A stretch of DNA of 25,943 nt from Bacteroidales bacterium (lineage in GTDB: Bacteria; Bacteroidota; Bacteroidia; Bacteroidales; Marinilabiliaceae): the NCBI GenBank assembly GCA_004552385.1, contig SFOL01000017.1, forward strand, positions 1 through 25,943. Reading direction: 5' to 3'. Each line of letters opens with the position of its first letter. Position 1 is the stretch's first letter. The notes beneath the pieces are model-generated. The model was not told the DNA's origin, searched no databases, and worked only from the letters and a program-made list of their open reading frames with translations. Positions 16,021-22,939 of the stretch are shown here, in pieces. The translations under genes and the position numbers were made by a program.

Positions 16021-17328
16021 TTATATTCGTGTTATGACGGCTCCTAAGTCGTTGAGCCTCTTATCTATGTATTGATAGCCCCTGTCTATCTGCTCAATGT
16101 TGTGGATGGTTGACACACCATGGGCAGAGAGCGCGGCAATCAGCAGGGCCACGCCGGCGCGTATGTCGGGCGAGGTCATTGTGGTGGCGCGCAGGCGCGT
16201 CTCGTTGTTAAGCCCGATGACGGTGGCGCGGTGCGGGTCGCAGAGTATTATCTGGGCTCCCATGTCGATCAGTTTATCGACGAAGAAGAGTCGGCTCTCG
16301 AACATCTTCTGGTGAATGAGGACGCTGCCCTTGGCCTGGGTGGCCAGCACGAGGAAGACGCTCAGCAGGTCGGGCGTGAGGCCGGGCCACGGGGCGTCCG
16401 CCACTGTCATTATGGACCCGTCTATGAAAGACTCTATGGCGTAGTGCTTCTGGGACGGGACGCGGATGTCGTCGCCGTTGATCTCCAGGCTGATGCCCAT
16501 CCTCTCAAAAGCCAACGGTATGATGCCCAGATGCCTCACGCCGGCGTCTTTTATGGTGACGTCGCCGCCCGTCATGGCTGCCATGCCTATGAACGAGCCC
16601 ACCTCTATCATGTCCGGCCATATCGAGTGGTGGCAGCCGCCGAGGCTCTCCACGCCGTGTATCGTCAGCAGGTTCGATCCTATGCCGTCAATCTTCGCGC
16701 CCATGCTGACCAGCATCTTGCACAACTGCTGGAGGTAAGGCTCGCACGCGGCGTTGTATATGGTGGTGTCGCCTTTGGCCATGACCGCGGCCATGAGGGT
16801 GTTCGCCGTGCCGGTGACCGAGGCCTCGTCGAGCAGGATATAGGCACCCTTAAGCTCGTCAGCCTCAACGGTGTAGAACACCTGCCCGTTGTCATAGTCG
16901 AATTTGGCCCCGAGCCTGGTGAAGCCGTAGAAGTGGGTGTCAAGCCTGCGGCGACCTATCTTGTCTCCGCCCGGTTTCGGGAAGTGGGCTTTGCCGAAGC
17001 GCGCCAGGAGGGGACCCATTATCATTATAGAGCCGCGGAGCGACGAGGCGCGCCGCTTGAAGTCGTCGCTCTGCAGATATTCCAAGTTCACGTTCTCCGC
17101 CTGGAAGTGGCACTTATGGCGTCCCTCGCGCCACACTTTCACGCCCATGCAGCCCAGGAGGTCTATGAGGTTGTTTACGTCAAGTATGTCCGGAATGTTG
17201 TCGATGACCACCTCCTCCTGCGTCAGCAGGGTGGCGCACAGCACCTGCAAGGCCTCGTTCTTCGCCCCTTGTGGCGTTATGGTGCCGTTCAGCGGGTGCC
17301 CGCCCTCTATTCTGAATGTTCCGCTCAT
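16021..17328 (-). CDS. murA: UDP-N-acetylglucosamine 1-carboxyvinyltransferase
   Basis: MurA (435 residues, normal length) transfers enolpyruvate from PEP to UDP-GlcNAc, the first committed cytoplasmic step of peptidoglycan synthesis. The N-terminal GAKNEALQVL carries the substrate-binding Lys23-Asn24. The catalytic loop reads KPGGDKIGRRRLDTH: Asp122 stands where most bacteria have the catalytic Cys that fosfomycin alkylates. This Cys-to-Asp form is active and known to confer intrinsic fosfomycin resistance in lineages that carry it. Other typical elements are GTANTLMAAVMAKG, WPDMIEVGSFIGMAAMTGG, WPGLTPDLLS and DIRAGVALLIAAL. The ATG at 17328 lies 14 nt after the DUF4290 stop, an order conserved in Bacteroidales, and the next gene follows after 11 nt. 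Confidence 0.97.
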   Translation of the reverse strand: MSGTFRIEGGHPLNGTITPQGAKNEALQVLCATLLTQEEVVIDNIPDILDVNNLIDLLGCMGVKVWREGRHKCHFQAENVNLEYLQSDDFKRRASSLRGSIMIMGPLLARFGKAHFPKPGGDKIGRRRLDTHFYGFTRLGAKFDYDNGQVFYTVEADELKGAYILLDEASVTGTANTLMAAVMAKGDTTIYNAACEPYLQQLCKMLVSMGAKIDGIGSNLLTIHGVESLGGCHHSIWPDMIEVGSFIGMAAMTGGDVTIKDAGVRHLGIIPLAFERMGISLEINGDDIRVPSQKHYAIESFIDGSIMTVADAPWPGLTPDLLSVFLVLATQAKGSVLIHQKMFESRLFFVDKLIDMGAQIILCDPHRATVIGLNNETRLRATTMTSPDIRAGVALLIAALSAHGVSTIHNIEQIDRGYQYIDKRLNDLGAVITRI

Positions 17329-17342
17329 CTATGCTTCCTCCC

Positions 17343-18017
17343 CTACCATTTCCTCTTGTTGTTCTTTCGGTTTCCTCCCCGCTGGTTGCGGTTGTTCCTG
17401 AAGTTGAAACGCTGGCCGCGGTTTCCTCCCCTCTGTTGCCACTGTTTGCGCTGCCGGGCCTCGGGCTGGGCCTCGGGCAGGTAGTCGGTCATCTCCGCAA
17501 AGTCATATTGCAGGGCGCCGTTCGTCATGTCGCTCATGTCGGCGCATACCCTGTCCTCGGCGTTGGTCTCCTTGCCGTTTTGCAAGACGAGCCCCTTCAT
17601 GTATATGGCCGTCATGGCGGCTATCTGGAGCCTCTCGTCTTCCGTGTCGGCGCGGACTGCGGCGTCGAGCATGTCCTGGACTATTGAGCCGTAGGCGCGC
17701 AGGCGTATCTTTTTCATGGGGTATGGCACGTGCTCTTTGGGGTGCACCGAGGCCTCCTGCTGCTGCGGCAGCGGGTAGGGCGAGTCGACGTCAAGCTTGT
17801 AGTCCGCCATCATGGCTATGTGGTCCCACACCTTCTGCTTGTAGTTGTCGTCCTCTCTCAGTCTGGGGAAGAGCGTCAGCATGGTTTTGACTATGGTGGC
17901 TGCGCACCGCGTGCGCTCATCCCGGTCCTCTATTGTCATCGCGTGCCGCACCATCTCCTGTATGTTGCGCCCATACTCGGGCAGGATGAGTTTCTCTCTC
18001 GACGTGTTGTATTCCAT
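17343..18017 (-). CDS. DUF4290 family protein with Arg/Gly/Asn-rich tail
   Basis: A 224-residue predicted cytoplasmic protein of the Bacteroidota family DUF4290 (MEYNTSREKLILPEYGRNIQ at the start, then LFPRLREDDNYKQKVWDHIA). The body is mostly helical. The last 35 residues are a low-complexity basic tail built from RGGN and NNRNQRGG units, like RNA-binding RGG tails; RNA binding is inference. No enzymatic motif is seen. A GTG at 18065 would extend the frame by 16 residues; the ATG at 18017 gives the canonical family N-terminus. It is the first gene of the run that continues with murA 14 nt later, so it probably shares expression with peptidoglycan synthesis genes. Confidence 0.92.
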   Translation of the reverse strand: MEYNTSREKLILPEYGRNIQEMVRHAMTIEDRDERTRCAATIVKTMLTLFPRLREDDNYKQKVWDHIAMMADYKLDVDSPYPLPQQQEASVHPKEHVPYPMKKIRLRAYGSIVQDMLDAAVRADTEDERLQIAAMTAIYMKGLVLQNGKETNAEDRVCADMSDMTNGALQYDFAEMTDYLPEAQPEARQRKQWQQRGGNRGQRFNFRNNRNQRGGNRKNNKRKW

Positions 18018-18159
18018 TCGTTTGCTTGTCTGATGGCTTTGCGTGGCCTTGGCGCGTCCCGCCACATTGCTTTCGCTCGTCCGGGGGCAAGACCCTATTT
18101 AAGCGAAGTTAAGTAAAATGGGCGGATTTCCGACTATTTTTTAGATTGCGTTGTTTCTC

Positions 18160-18177
18160 CGCGGCGCTTGTGCCGCG
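18160..18177. other. Secondary hairpin downstream of metY-like gene
   Basis: CGCGGC (18160-18165) and GCCGCG (18172-18177) form a 6-bp GC stem with a 6-nt loop. It lies in the 260-bp interval 18018-18277, which holds no gene. A further GCGCA/TGCGC pairing lies just to the right. The function is unclear; it may be part of a compound terminator region. Confidence 0.3.
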
Positions 18178-18217
18178 CAATGCGGCTGCGCCTCCCGCTC
18201 CTGCTGCCGGCAAAGAG

Positions 18218-18253
18218 CAGCCCCCCGCAAGATGACGTTCTTGCGGGGGGCTG
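18218..18253 (-). terminator. Perfect 15-bp hairpin terminator after metY-like gene
   Basis: CAGCCCCCCGCAAGA (18218-18232) pairs perfectly with TCTTGCGGGGGGCTG (18239-18253) around the loop TGACGT. It sits 24 nt past the stop of the sulfhydrylase gene and, on the minus strand, is followed by GCTCTTTGCC. The U-tail is short, but the stem strength makes a terminator the most likely role. Confidence 0.75.
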
Positions 18254-18277
18254 TGGGGAACTTGTCGGCCTGCGGCG

Positions 18278-19567
18278 TTAAATCTGAGCGAAGGCCTGGT
18301 CGAGGTCGTCAATGATGTCGTCGATGTGCTCGGTGCCTATTGAGAGGCGTATCGTCGAGGGCGTGATGTGCTGTTGCGCCAGCTCCTCGGGGCTCATCTG
18401 CGAGTGGGTCGTGGTGTACGGGTGGATGACGAGGCTCTTGACGTCCGCCACGTTGGCCAGGAGCGAGAAGATCTTGAGTGCGTCGATGAACTTCCACGCC
18501 TCCTCTTTGCCGCCCTTTATCTCGAACGTGAATATTGAGCCGCCGCCGTTCGGGAAGTACTTCTGGTAGAGCTTGTGGTCGGGATGCCCGGGCAGCGACG
18601 GGTGGTTGACCTTGGCCACCTTGGGGTTCTTGGTCAGGTATTCCACCACTTTGAGGGCGTTCTGCACGTGGCGCTCCACGCGGAGCGAGAGGGTCTCGAG
18701 GCCCTGGAGCAGGATGAAGGCGTTGAACGGCGATAAGGTCGCGCCCGTGTCTCGCAAGATGACGGCTCTGATGCGCGTCACGAAAGCCGCGGGGCCTGCC
18801 ACGTCGGCGAAGACCGCGCCGTGGTATGAGGGGTCGGGCTTGGCGAGGGTGGGATACTTGTCGGCGTTTTTCTTGAAGTCGAACTTGCCGCCCTCGACGA
18901 TGACGCCGCCCAGGCTTGAGCCGTGCCCGCCAATGAACTTGGTGGCGGAGTGGACCACCACATCGGCCCCGTGCTCAAGAGGCCGGATCAGGAACGGAGT
19001 GCCGAACGTGTTGTCCACGATGAAGAGAATGTCGTGCCGATGGGCCACCTCGGCTATGGCGTCAAGGTCGGTCACGTCGCTGTTCGGGTTGCCGAAAGTC
19101 TCGGCGTAGATGACTTTGGTGTTCGGCTTTATGGCCGCCTCGAGTGCCTTGAGGTCGTTGACGTTGACTATGGTGTTCGTCACGCCTTGCGCGGCGAGGG
19201 TGTGGGTTATAAGGTTGAACGAGCCGCCGTAAAGGTTGTCGGCCGCGACAATATGGTCGCCCACGCCGAGCACGTTCTGCAGCGCGTAAGTCACGGCCGC
19301 CGCACCCGATGCCACGGCCAGGCCCGCCGTGCCTCCCTCGAGGGCCGCCACGCGGTCTTCAAACACGCCCTGGGTCGAGTTGGTCAGGCGGCCGTATATG
19401 TTGCCCGGGTCGCGCAGCCCGAAGCGGTCGGCCGCATGCTGTGAGTTGTGGAACACGTAGCTCGTCGTCTGGTATATGGGCACGGCGCGGGCGTCGGTGG
19501 CGGGATCGGGGGTCTCTTGGCCTACGTGGAGCTGGAGGGTCTCAAAGTGTAATTTCTTCTGTGTCAT
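18278..19567 (-). CDS. metY: O-acetylhomoserine sulfhydrylase (MetY-like, PLP-dependent)
   Basis: A 429-residue PLP enzyme of the Cys/Met metabolism family, at the length of O-acetylhomoserine aminocarboxypropyltransferases, which make homocysteine directly from O-acetylhomoserine and sulfide. Landmarks are the N-terminal FETLQLHVGQ, PIYQTTSYVF, YGRLTNST (56-66), the PLP-stacking loop NLYGGSFNL, Asp185 in IVDNTFGTP, the Schiff-base Lys210 in VHSATKFIGGHG and the C-terminal PSTIRLSIGTEHIDDI. The approximately 50-residue insert containing the KYPTLAKPDPSYHG region separates MetY from shorter MetB/MetC proteins. It is a single-gene unit with its own promoter and a strong hairpin behind it, divergent from the ABC operon. 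The enzyme class is firm; a cysteine-forming side activity is possible. Confidence 0.94.
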   Translation of the reverse strand: MTQKKLHFETLQLHVGQETPDPATDARAVPIYQTTSYVFHNSQHAADRFGLRDPGNIYGRLTNSTQGVFEDRVAALEGGTAGLAVASGAAAVTYALQNVLGVGDHIVAADNLYGGSFNLITHTLAAQGVTNTIVNVNDLKALEAAIKPNTKVIYAETFGNPNSDVTDLDAIAEVAHRHDILFIVDNTFGTPFLIRPLEHGADVVVHSATKFIGGHGSSLGGVIVEGGKFDFKKNADKYPTLAKPDPSYHGAVFADVAGPAAFVTRIRAVILRDTGATLSPFNAFILLQGLETLSLRVERHVQNALKVVEYLTKNPKVAKVNHPSLPGHPDHKLYQKYFPNGGGSIFTFEIKGGKEEAWKFIDALKIFSLLANVADVKSLVIHPYTTTHSQMSPEELAQQHITPSTIRLSIGTEHIDDIIDDLDQAFAQI

Positions 19568-19602
19568 TGTCGTAGTGTATTTTTGTTGTTGTTATTCTTA
19601 CC

Positions 19603-19660
19603 TTGTCAAGGTTCGGCCGGCTGTCGCCGCCTCTTCTCTCATCTTGACAATGCAAATGTA
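19603..19660 (-). promoter_or_regulatory. metY promoter with structured leader or operator
   Basis: TACATTTG (minus strand, 19660-19653) is a perfect -7 box; the -33 is weak. Immediately downstream, TTGTCAAG/CTTGACAA (603-610 and 643-650 of this kilobase) form an 8-bp inverted repeat around 32 nt. Inside, on the minus strand, GGCGGC-GACA-GCCGGCC can fold with one bulged G. The 5' arm spans the predicted start of transcription, so this could be a folded leader or a DNA operator. The position before a methionine gene makes a methionine- or SAM-responsive control natural, but no known riboswitch class is identified. Confidence 0.45.
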
Positions 19661-19757
19661 TGCCGTTTGGTTGTAATGATAAGTGGTTTGTGTTTAACTT
19701 GGAAAATTTTTCTGTTTGGATGCTGCTTTTGTTTGCTATTTTCTGAATATAGCCGTT

Positions 19758-19799
19758 GTGTTAGGTCTTGATAGAATAAGTGTTATTTTAGCGAACACT
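19758..19799 (+). promoter_or_regulatory. Promoter and candidate operator of the NatAB-like operon
   Basis: TATTTTAG (19784-19791) is a near-match to the -7 box, with TTAG 19 nt upstream in the -33 position and a predicted leader of about 27 nt. The box is embedded in the dyad AGTGTT-N9-AACACT (19779-19799). A second GTGTTA half-site lies exactly 22 bp upstream (19758 and 19780), about two helical turns. The layout suggests a repressor covering the promoter. Confidence 0.4.
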
Positions 19800-19824
19800 A
19801 AACAGTAAAAAACAACAGAACGTA

Positions 19825-20763
19825 ATGTCTATTATTGAAGCCCGCGAGGTTGTCAAGGACTATTCGGGTCACCGCGCCCTCGACCACCTATCGCTCTCTG
19901 TGCCCGAGGGGCACGTCTATGGACTGCTTGGCCCCAACGGGGCGGGCAAGACCACCTTTATAAGAATCTTGAACCAGATTACGCGCCCGGACAGCGGCGA
20001 GGTCCTGCTTGAGGGGCGCCCCCTCTGCCCCGCCGACGTCGAGCGAATCGGCTACCTGCCCGAAGAGCGCGGACTATATAAGAAAATGAAGGTGGGCGAG
20101 GAGGCCGTCTACCTGGCTCAGCTCAAAGGACTTGGCGAGTATGAGGCCAAGAAGCGGCTCAAAGAGTGGTTCGACAAGTTCGAAATCTCCGACTGGTGGG
20201 ATAAGAAGGTCGAGCAGCTCTCCAAAGGCATGGCCCAGAAGGTGCAGTTCATCGTCACAGTGCTCCACGAGCCGCGCCTGCTCATATTCGACGAGCCCTT
20301 CAGCGGCTTCGACCCCGTCAACGCCAACCTGCTCAAGCGCGAGATCCTCGCCCTCAGAGACCGCGGCGCCACCGTGATCTTCTCCACGCACAACATGGCC
20401 TCGGTCGAGGAGGTGTGCGACGACATCACCCTCATCAACAAGAGCCGGTCCGTCCTCTCAGGCTCTGTCGCGCAGGTCAAGCAGATGTTCAAGAAGAACA
20501 TGTTCTCCATCCGCTTCACGGGTGACGCCGCGCGGCTGTCGGCGCCAGACTCGCGCGTGACGGTGACAGACCTCACCGCCGAGGGCGGCGGGGTCTGCGC
20601 GGCTCTCGTGAAGCCGGCCGAGGGTTGTGAGGCCATGACGGCCAACGATCTCATCCGCCATCTGCTCGGGCTGGTCACGCTCGTCAGCTTCGAGGAGGTG
20701 CTTCCATCCATGAACGAGATTTTCATCAAGATAGTAGAGGGTGCCAACGAAAAGCAAGCATAA
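19825..20763 (+). CDS. ABC transporter ATP-binding protein, NatA-type
   Basis: A 312-residue ABC ATPase that powers the permease encoded 3 nt downstream. It shows Walker A GPNGAGKT (36-43), a Q-loop region reading GYLPEERGLY (Glu where Gln is usual, as in NatA-type proteins), signature LSKGM (132-136), Walker B LLIFDEP (152-158) with Glu157, and the switch His189 in FSTHN. A C-terminal extension of about 95 residues (SIRFTGDAARLS to the end) is typical of the NatA/YhaQ group. Such pairs export Na+ or other toxic compounds; the true substrate is unknown. It is divergent from metY, with a promoter and a dyad in the 257-nt gap. Confidence 0.93.
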   Translation: MSIIEAREVVKDYSGHRALDHLSLSVPEGHVYGLLGPNGAGKTTFIRILNQITRPDSGEVLLEGRPLCPADVERIGYLPEERGLYKKMKVGEEAVYLAQLKGLGEYEAKKRLKEWFDKFEISDWWDKKVEQLSKGMAQKVQFIVTVLHEPRLLIFDEPFSGFDPVNANLLKREILALRDRGATVIFSTHNMASVEEVCDDITLINKSRSVLSGSVAQVKQMFKKNMFSIRFTGDAARLSAPDSRVTVTDLTAEGGGVCAALVKPAEGCEAMTANDLIRHLLGLVTLVSFEEVLPSMNEIFIKIVEGANEKQA

Positions 20764-20766
20764 GAA

Positions 20767-22104
20767 ATGTCAAAGTCAAAACTCCCACTCATCATAAAGC
20801 GCGAGTACGTCACCCGCGTCCGCAAGGTCAGCTTCATCGTCATGTCGCTACTCATGCCCATCGGCATGCTGCTCCTCATGGCCTTGCCAACCATCATAGC
20901 CATGATCGGCACGACCGACACCAGCCGCGTGGCCGTCATAGACCGCACAGCACGCTACGCCCAGAGTCTCACCGACTGCAAGGCGGCGGCCTACTCGCTC
21001 CTGCCGCCCGACTCCGACGAGGCCGCGCTGAGGACCACTTATGCCGACTCGGGCTATGACGCCTACATGGTCATTGACGGAAACCCGGCCGAGCGCGACA
21101 GCGTCAGGCTCTACTCTGTCAACACCCTGCCCGCCGAGGTCGTGTCGCACACCGAGGACGACCTCAAGGCCGCCATCAAGCAGGAGATGATGCTCTCATA
21201 CGCCGACCACACGCCCGCGCTCGACAGCCTCTTCACACAGGTCAACAACGCCAAGGCGCGGGTCACGACCATCAACCTCTCCGAAGACGGCTCCGAGAGC
21301 GAGAGCTTCGCCGAGATCGGCACCGTCGTCTCCATCCTCTCGGCCATGCTCATCTACACGTTCGTCCTCATCACGGGCTCCATGGTCATGCAGGGCGTCA
21401 TGGAGGAGAAGTCGAACAGGATCATTGAGGTGCTCATCTCCTCCGTCCGTCCTTTCGAACTTATGATGGGCAAGATCATCGGCATAGCCCTCGTGGCCCT
21501 CACTCAGCTGGCTATCTGGCTCGTCTTCGGCCTGCTGGCCGTCTCGGCCGTGTCCATGTTCTTGACGCCGGATGTGGCCGCTGCCGGTCTCTCGGGCATG
21601 GGCGGCATGTCTGACCCCGCTGTAGCGGCGGCCGCCGCCGACCCCTCCGTCGTGGCGGATGTCGTCTCGCGCCTCGCGTCGGTCAACTTTGTGCAGATCA
21701 TCTCGCTCTTCATCGTCTATTTCCTGGGCGGCTATCTGCTCTACGCCAGCCTCTTCGCCATCTGCGGCGCCGCCGTCGAGTCTCCGTCTGACGGCAACTC
21801 GCTCAGCCTGATCGTGATGATCCCGATTTTCGCTGCCATCTACATCGCCATCCATACTATGCAAGACCCTTCCAGCTCGCTCTCTTTCTGGGCGTCTATC
21901 TTCCCCTTCACCTCGCCCATAATCATGATGGCGCGCCTGCCCTTTGGTGTGCCGGCGTGGGAGATCGCGCTCTCGCTGGTGGTTCTTGTCGGCACGTTCA
22001 TTTTCTCCACGTGGGTCGCCGCTCGCATCTATCGCGTCGGCATCCTCATGTATGGCAAGAAGGTGACGCTCCGGGAGCTCGCCAAGTGGTTTAACCAGAA
22101 GTAG
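20767..22104 (+). CDS. ABC-2 type permease, NatB-type
   Basis: A 445-residue inner-membrane permease. An N-terminal membrane segment (22-48) is followed by a large extracytoplasmic domain (about 50-182), then some six segments (183-208, 234-263, 308-336, 346-364, 374-392, 397-420), the ABC2_membrane_3 layout. MEEKSNRIIEVLISSVRPFE (212-231) is the hallmark of the NatB/YhaP group. An Ala/Gly/Met-rich loop (268-296) is an unusual low-complexity insert between segments 3 and 4. It starts 3 nt after the ATPase gene, so translation is probably coupled. Two hairpins follow the stop. The transport role is firm; the substrate is unknown. Confidence 0.92.
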   Translation: MSKSKLPLIIKREYVTRVRKVSFIVMSLLMPIGMLLLMALPTIIAMIGTTDTSRVAVIDRTARYAQSLTDCKAAAYSLLPPDSDEAALRTTYADSGYDAYMVIDGNPAERDSVRLYSVNTLPAEVVSHTEDDLKAAIKQEMMLSYADHTPALDSLFTQVNNAKARVTTINLSEDGSESESFAEIGTVVSILSAMLIYTFVLITGSMVMQGVMEEKSNRIIEVLISSVRPFELMMGKIIGIALVALTQLAIWLVFGLLAVSAVSMFLTPDVAAAGLSGMGGMSDPAVAAAAADPSVVADVVSRLASVNFVQIISLFIVYFLGGYLLYASLFAICGAAVESPSDGNSLSLIVMIPIFAAIYIAIHTMQDPSSSLSFWASIFPFTSPIIMMARLPFGVPAWEIALSLVVLVGTFIFSTWVAARIYRVGILMYGKKVTLRELAKWFNQK

Positions 22105-22110
22105 CGGCAG

Positions 22111-22136
22111 GTGGGGCCGGGCGTTCCCGGCTCCGC
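22111..22136 (+). terminator. GC-rich hairpin right after permease stop
   Basis: GTGGGGCCGGG (22111-22121) pairs with CCCGGCTCCGC (22126-22136) with two G-U pairs and a CGTT loop, 6 nt after the stop. It is followed by CAGCGCTCTGTTTGTT, a weak U-rich tail. It may act together with the larger hairpin 18 nt downstream. Confidence 0.45.
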
Positions 22137-22153
22137 CAGCGCTCTGTTTGTTC

Positions 22154-22201
22154 AAATAATAAATCCCCGCCGACCTGAGGGTCGGCGGGGATTTATTATT
22201 T
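22154..22201. terminator. Perfect 22-bp bidirectional terminator
   Basis: The arms at 22154-22175 and 22180-22201 are exact reverse complements around a TGAG loop. Each arm has a GC core (CCCCGCCGACC) and an A/T outer half, so either strand ends in a T-rich run. It lies between the convergent permease and DIP1984-family genes and should terminate both. The rest of the interval (22202-22398) shows no gene or clear signal. Confidence 0.85.
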
Positions 22202-22398
22202 AAAAGGCGGGTCTTGGAGTCAACGGATGGTAGTCTGGGTCACTTGGTTTCTTGTGCATGCGTCATTTGTGTCGGCTAAGGTGTGAGATGTTGGTGCCGC
22301 CGTCTGCGCCTATTTTAATTTCGCTCGCGTTTATTTTTTATCGCCTTGTATTGAGCGCTTTCTCAAGGCTATCCTGTTCGCCCTCCTCGGCCCGCTTG

Positions 22399-22860
22399 TT
22401 ACTCCTTCAGGTCGGTCGACCAGTTCAGCTGCTGTATCTTGTTGTCCGTCTCGCGGAATTTCTTTGCGGCGGAGTCAACCTTCTTTTGCGTTTCCTTGGC
22501 CTTAATCGCGCTCACCACTTTTATCTCCGACCCCTTCGAACGCCAAGCTCTCTCTGAGGTCTTGGCTGTCAATACCTCATAGGTCTGTTTCATTATTTTG
22601 GCAGCCTCGCGATCCACCAGCAGCTCGGCTATTGTCTTCCCGCTCTCGGGGTCGCACGCTGTGCTGTTGGTCTCGTTTATCTTGGCCACCAGCCTCACCC
22701 ACTCGTCCACCAGGGCGTCGTGCTCTTTCATCAGCGCCGCCATGTCGAAGTCCGGCTCGTCGTTCTCCTGAATCAGCACGTTGTCCTCCATCCTGTCCTT
22801 CAGGTCGTCAATCTTGGTGCGTATGTCCGCCCTGCGCTGTAATGCCTCTGCTAATTTCAT
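22399..22860 (-). CDS. DIP1984 family protein
   Basis: A 153-residue soluble, mostly helical protein of the DIP1984 family (also labelled septicolysin-like in some databases; that label is not evidence of toxin activity). The recognisable N-terminus is MKLAEALQRRADIRTKIDDL, followed by NVLIQENDEPDFD, LVAKINETNS and a C-terminal NKIQQLNWSTDL. Heptad-like leucine and charged residues suggest coiled-coil helices. The biochemical function is unknown. It lies 79 nt after the TonB receptor gene on the same strand and ends facing the bidirectional hairpin. No strong promoter is visible in that gap, so co-transcription with the receptor is possible. Confidence 0.88.
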   Translation of the reverse strand: MKLAEALQRRADIRTKIDDLKDRMEDNVLIQENDEPDFDMAALMKEHDALVDEWVRLVAKINETNSTACDPESGKTIAELLVDREAAKIMKQTYEVLTAKTSERAWRSKGSEIKVVSAIKAKETQKKVDSAAKKFRETDNKIQQLNWSTDLKE

Positions 22861-22939
22861 TGCCTTATGTTTTTTATCGTGTCCTCGCCTGCAATTCTAC
22901 GTTGTCCGTGGCGCAATGTTCCATTTTTTCATTCTCCCA

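Noticed and set aside
16120..17484. A 454-codon plus-strand open frame
   Set aside because: It lies opposite murA, which is unmistakable; the translation is rich in His, Val and Ala, as expected from antisense of GC-rich coding DNA.
19568..19650. Known SAM riboswitch before metY
   Set aside because: The leader lacks a convincing match to the conserved cores of the SAM classes I can recall, so only an unclassified structure is reported.
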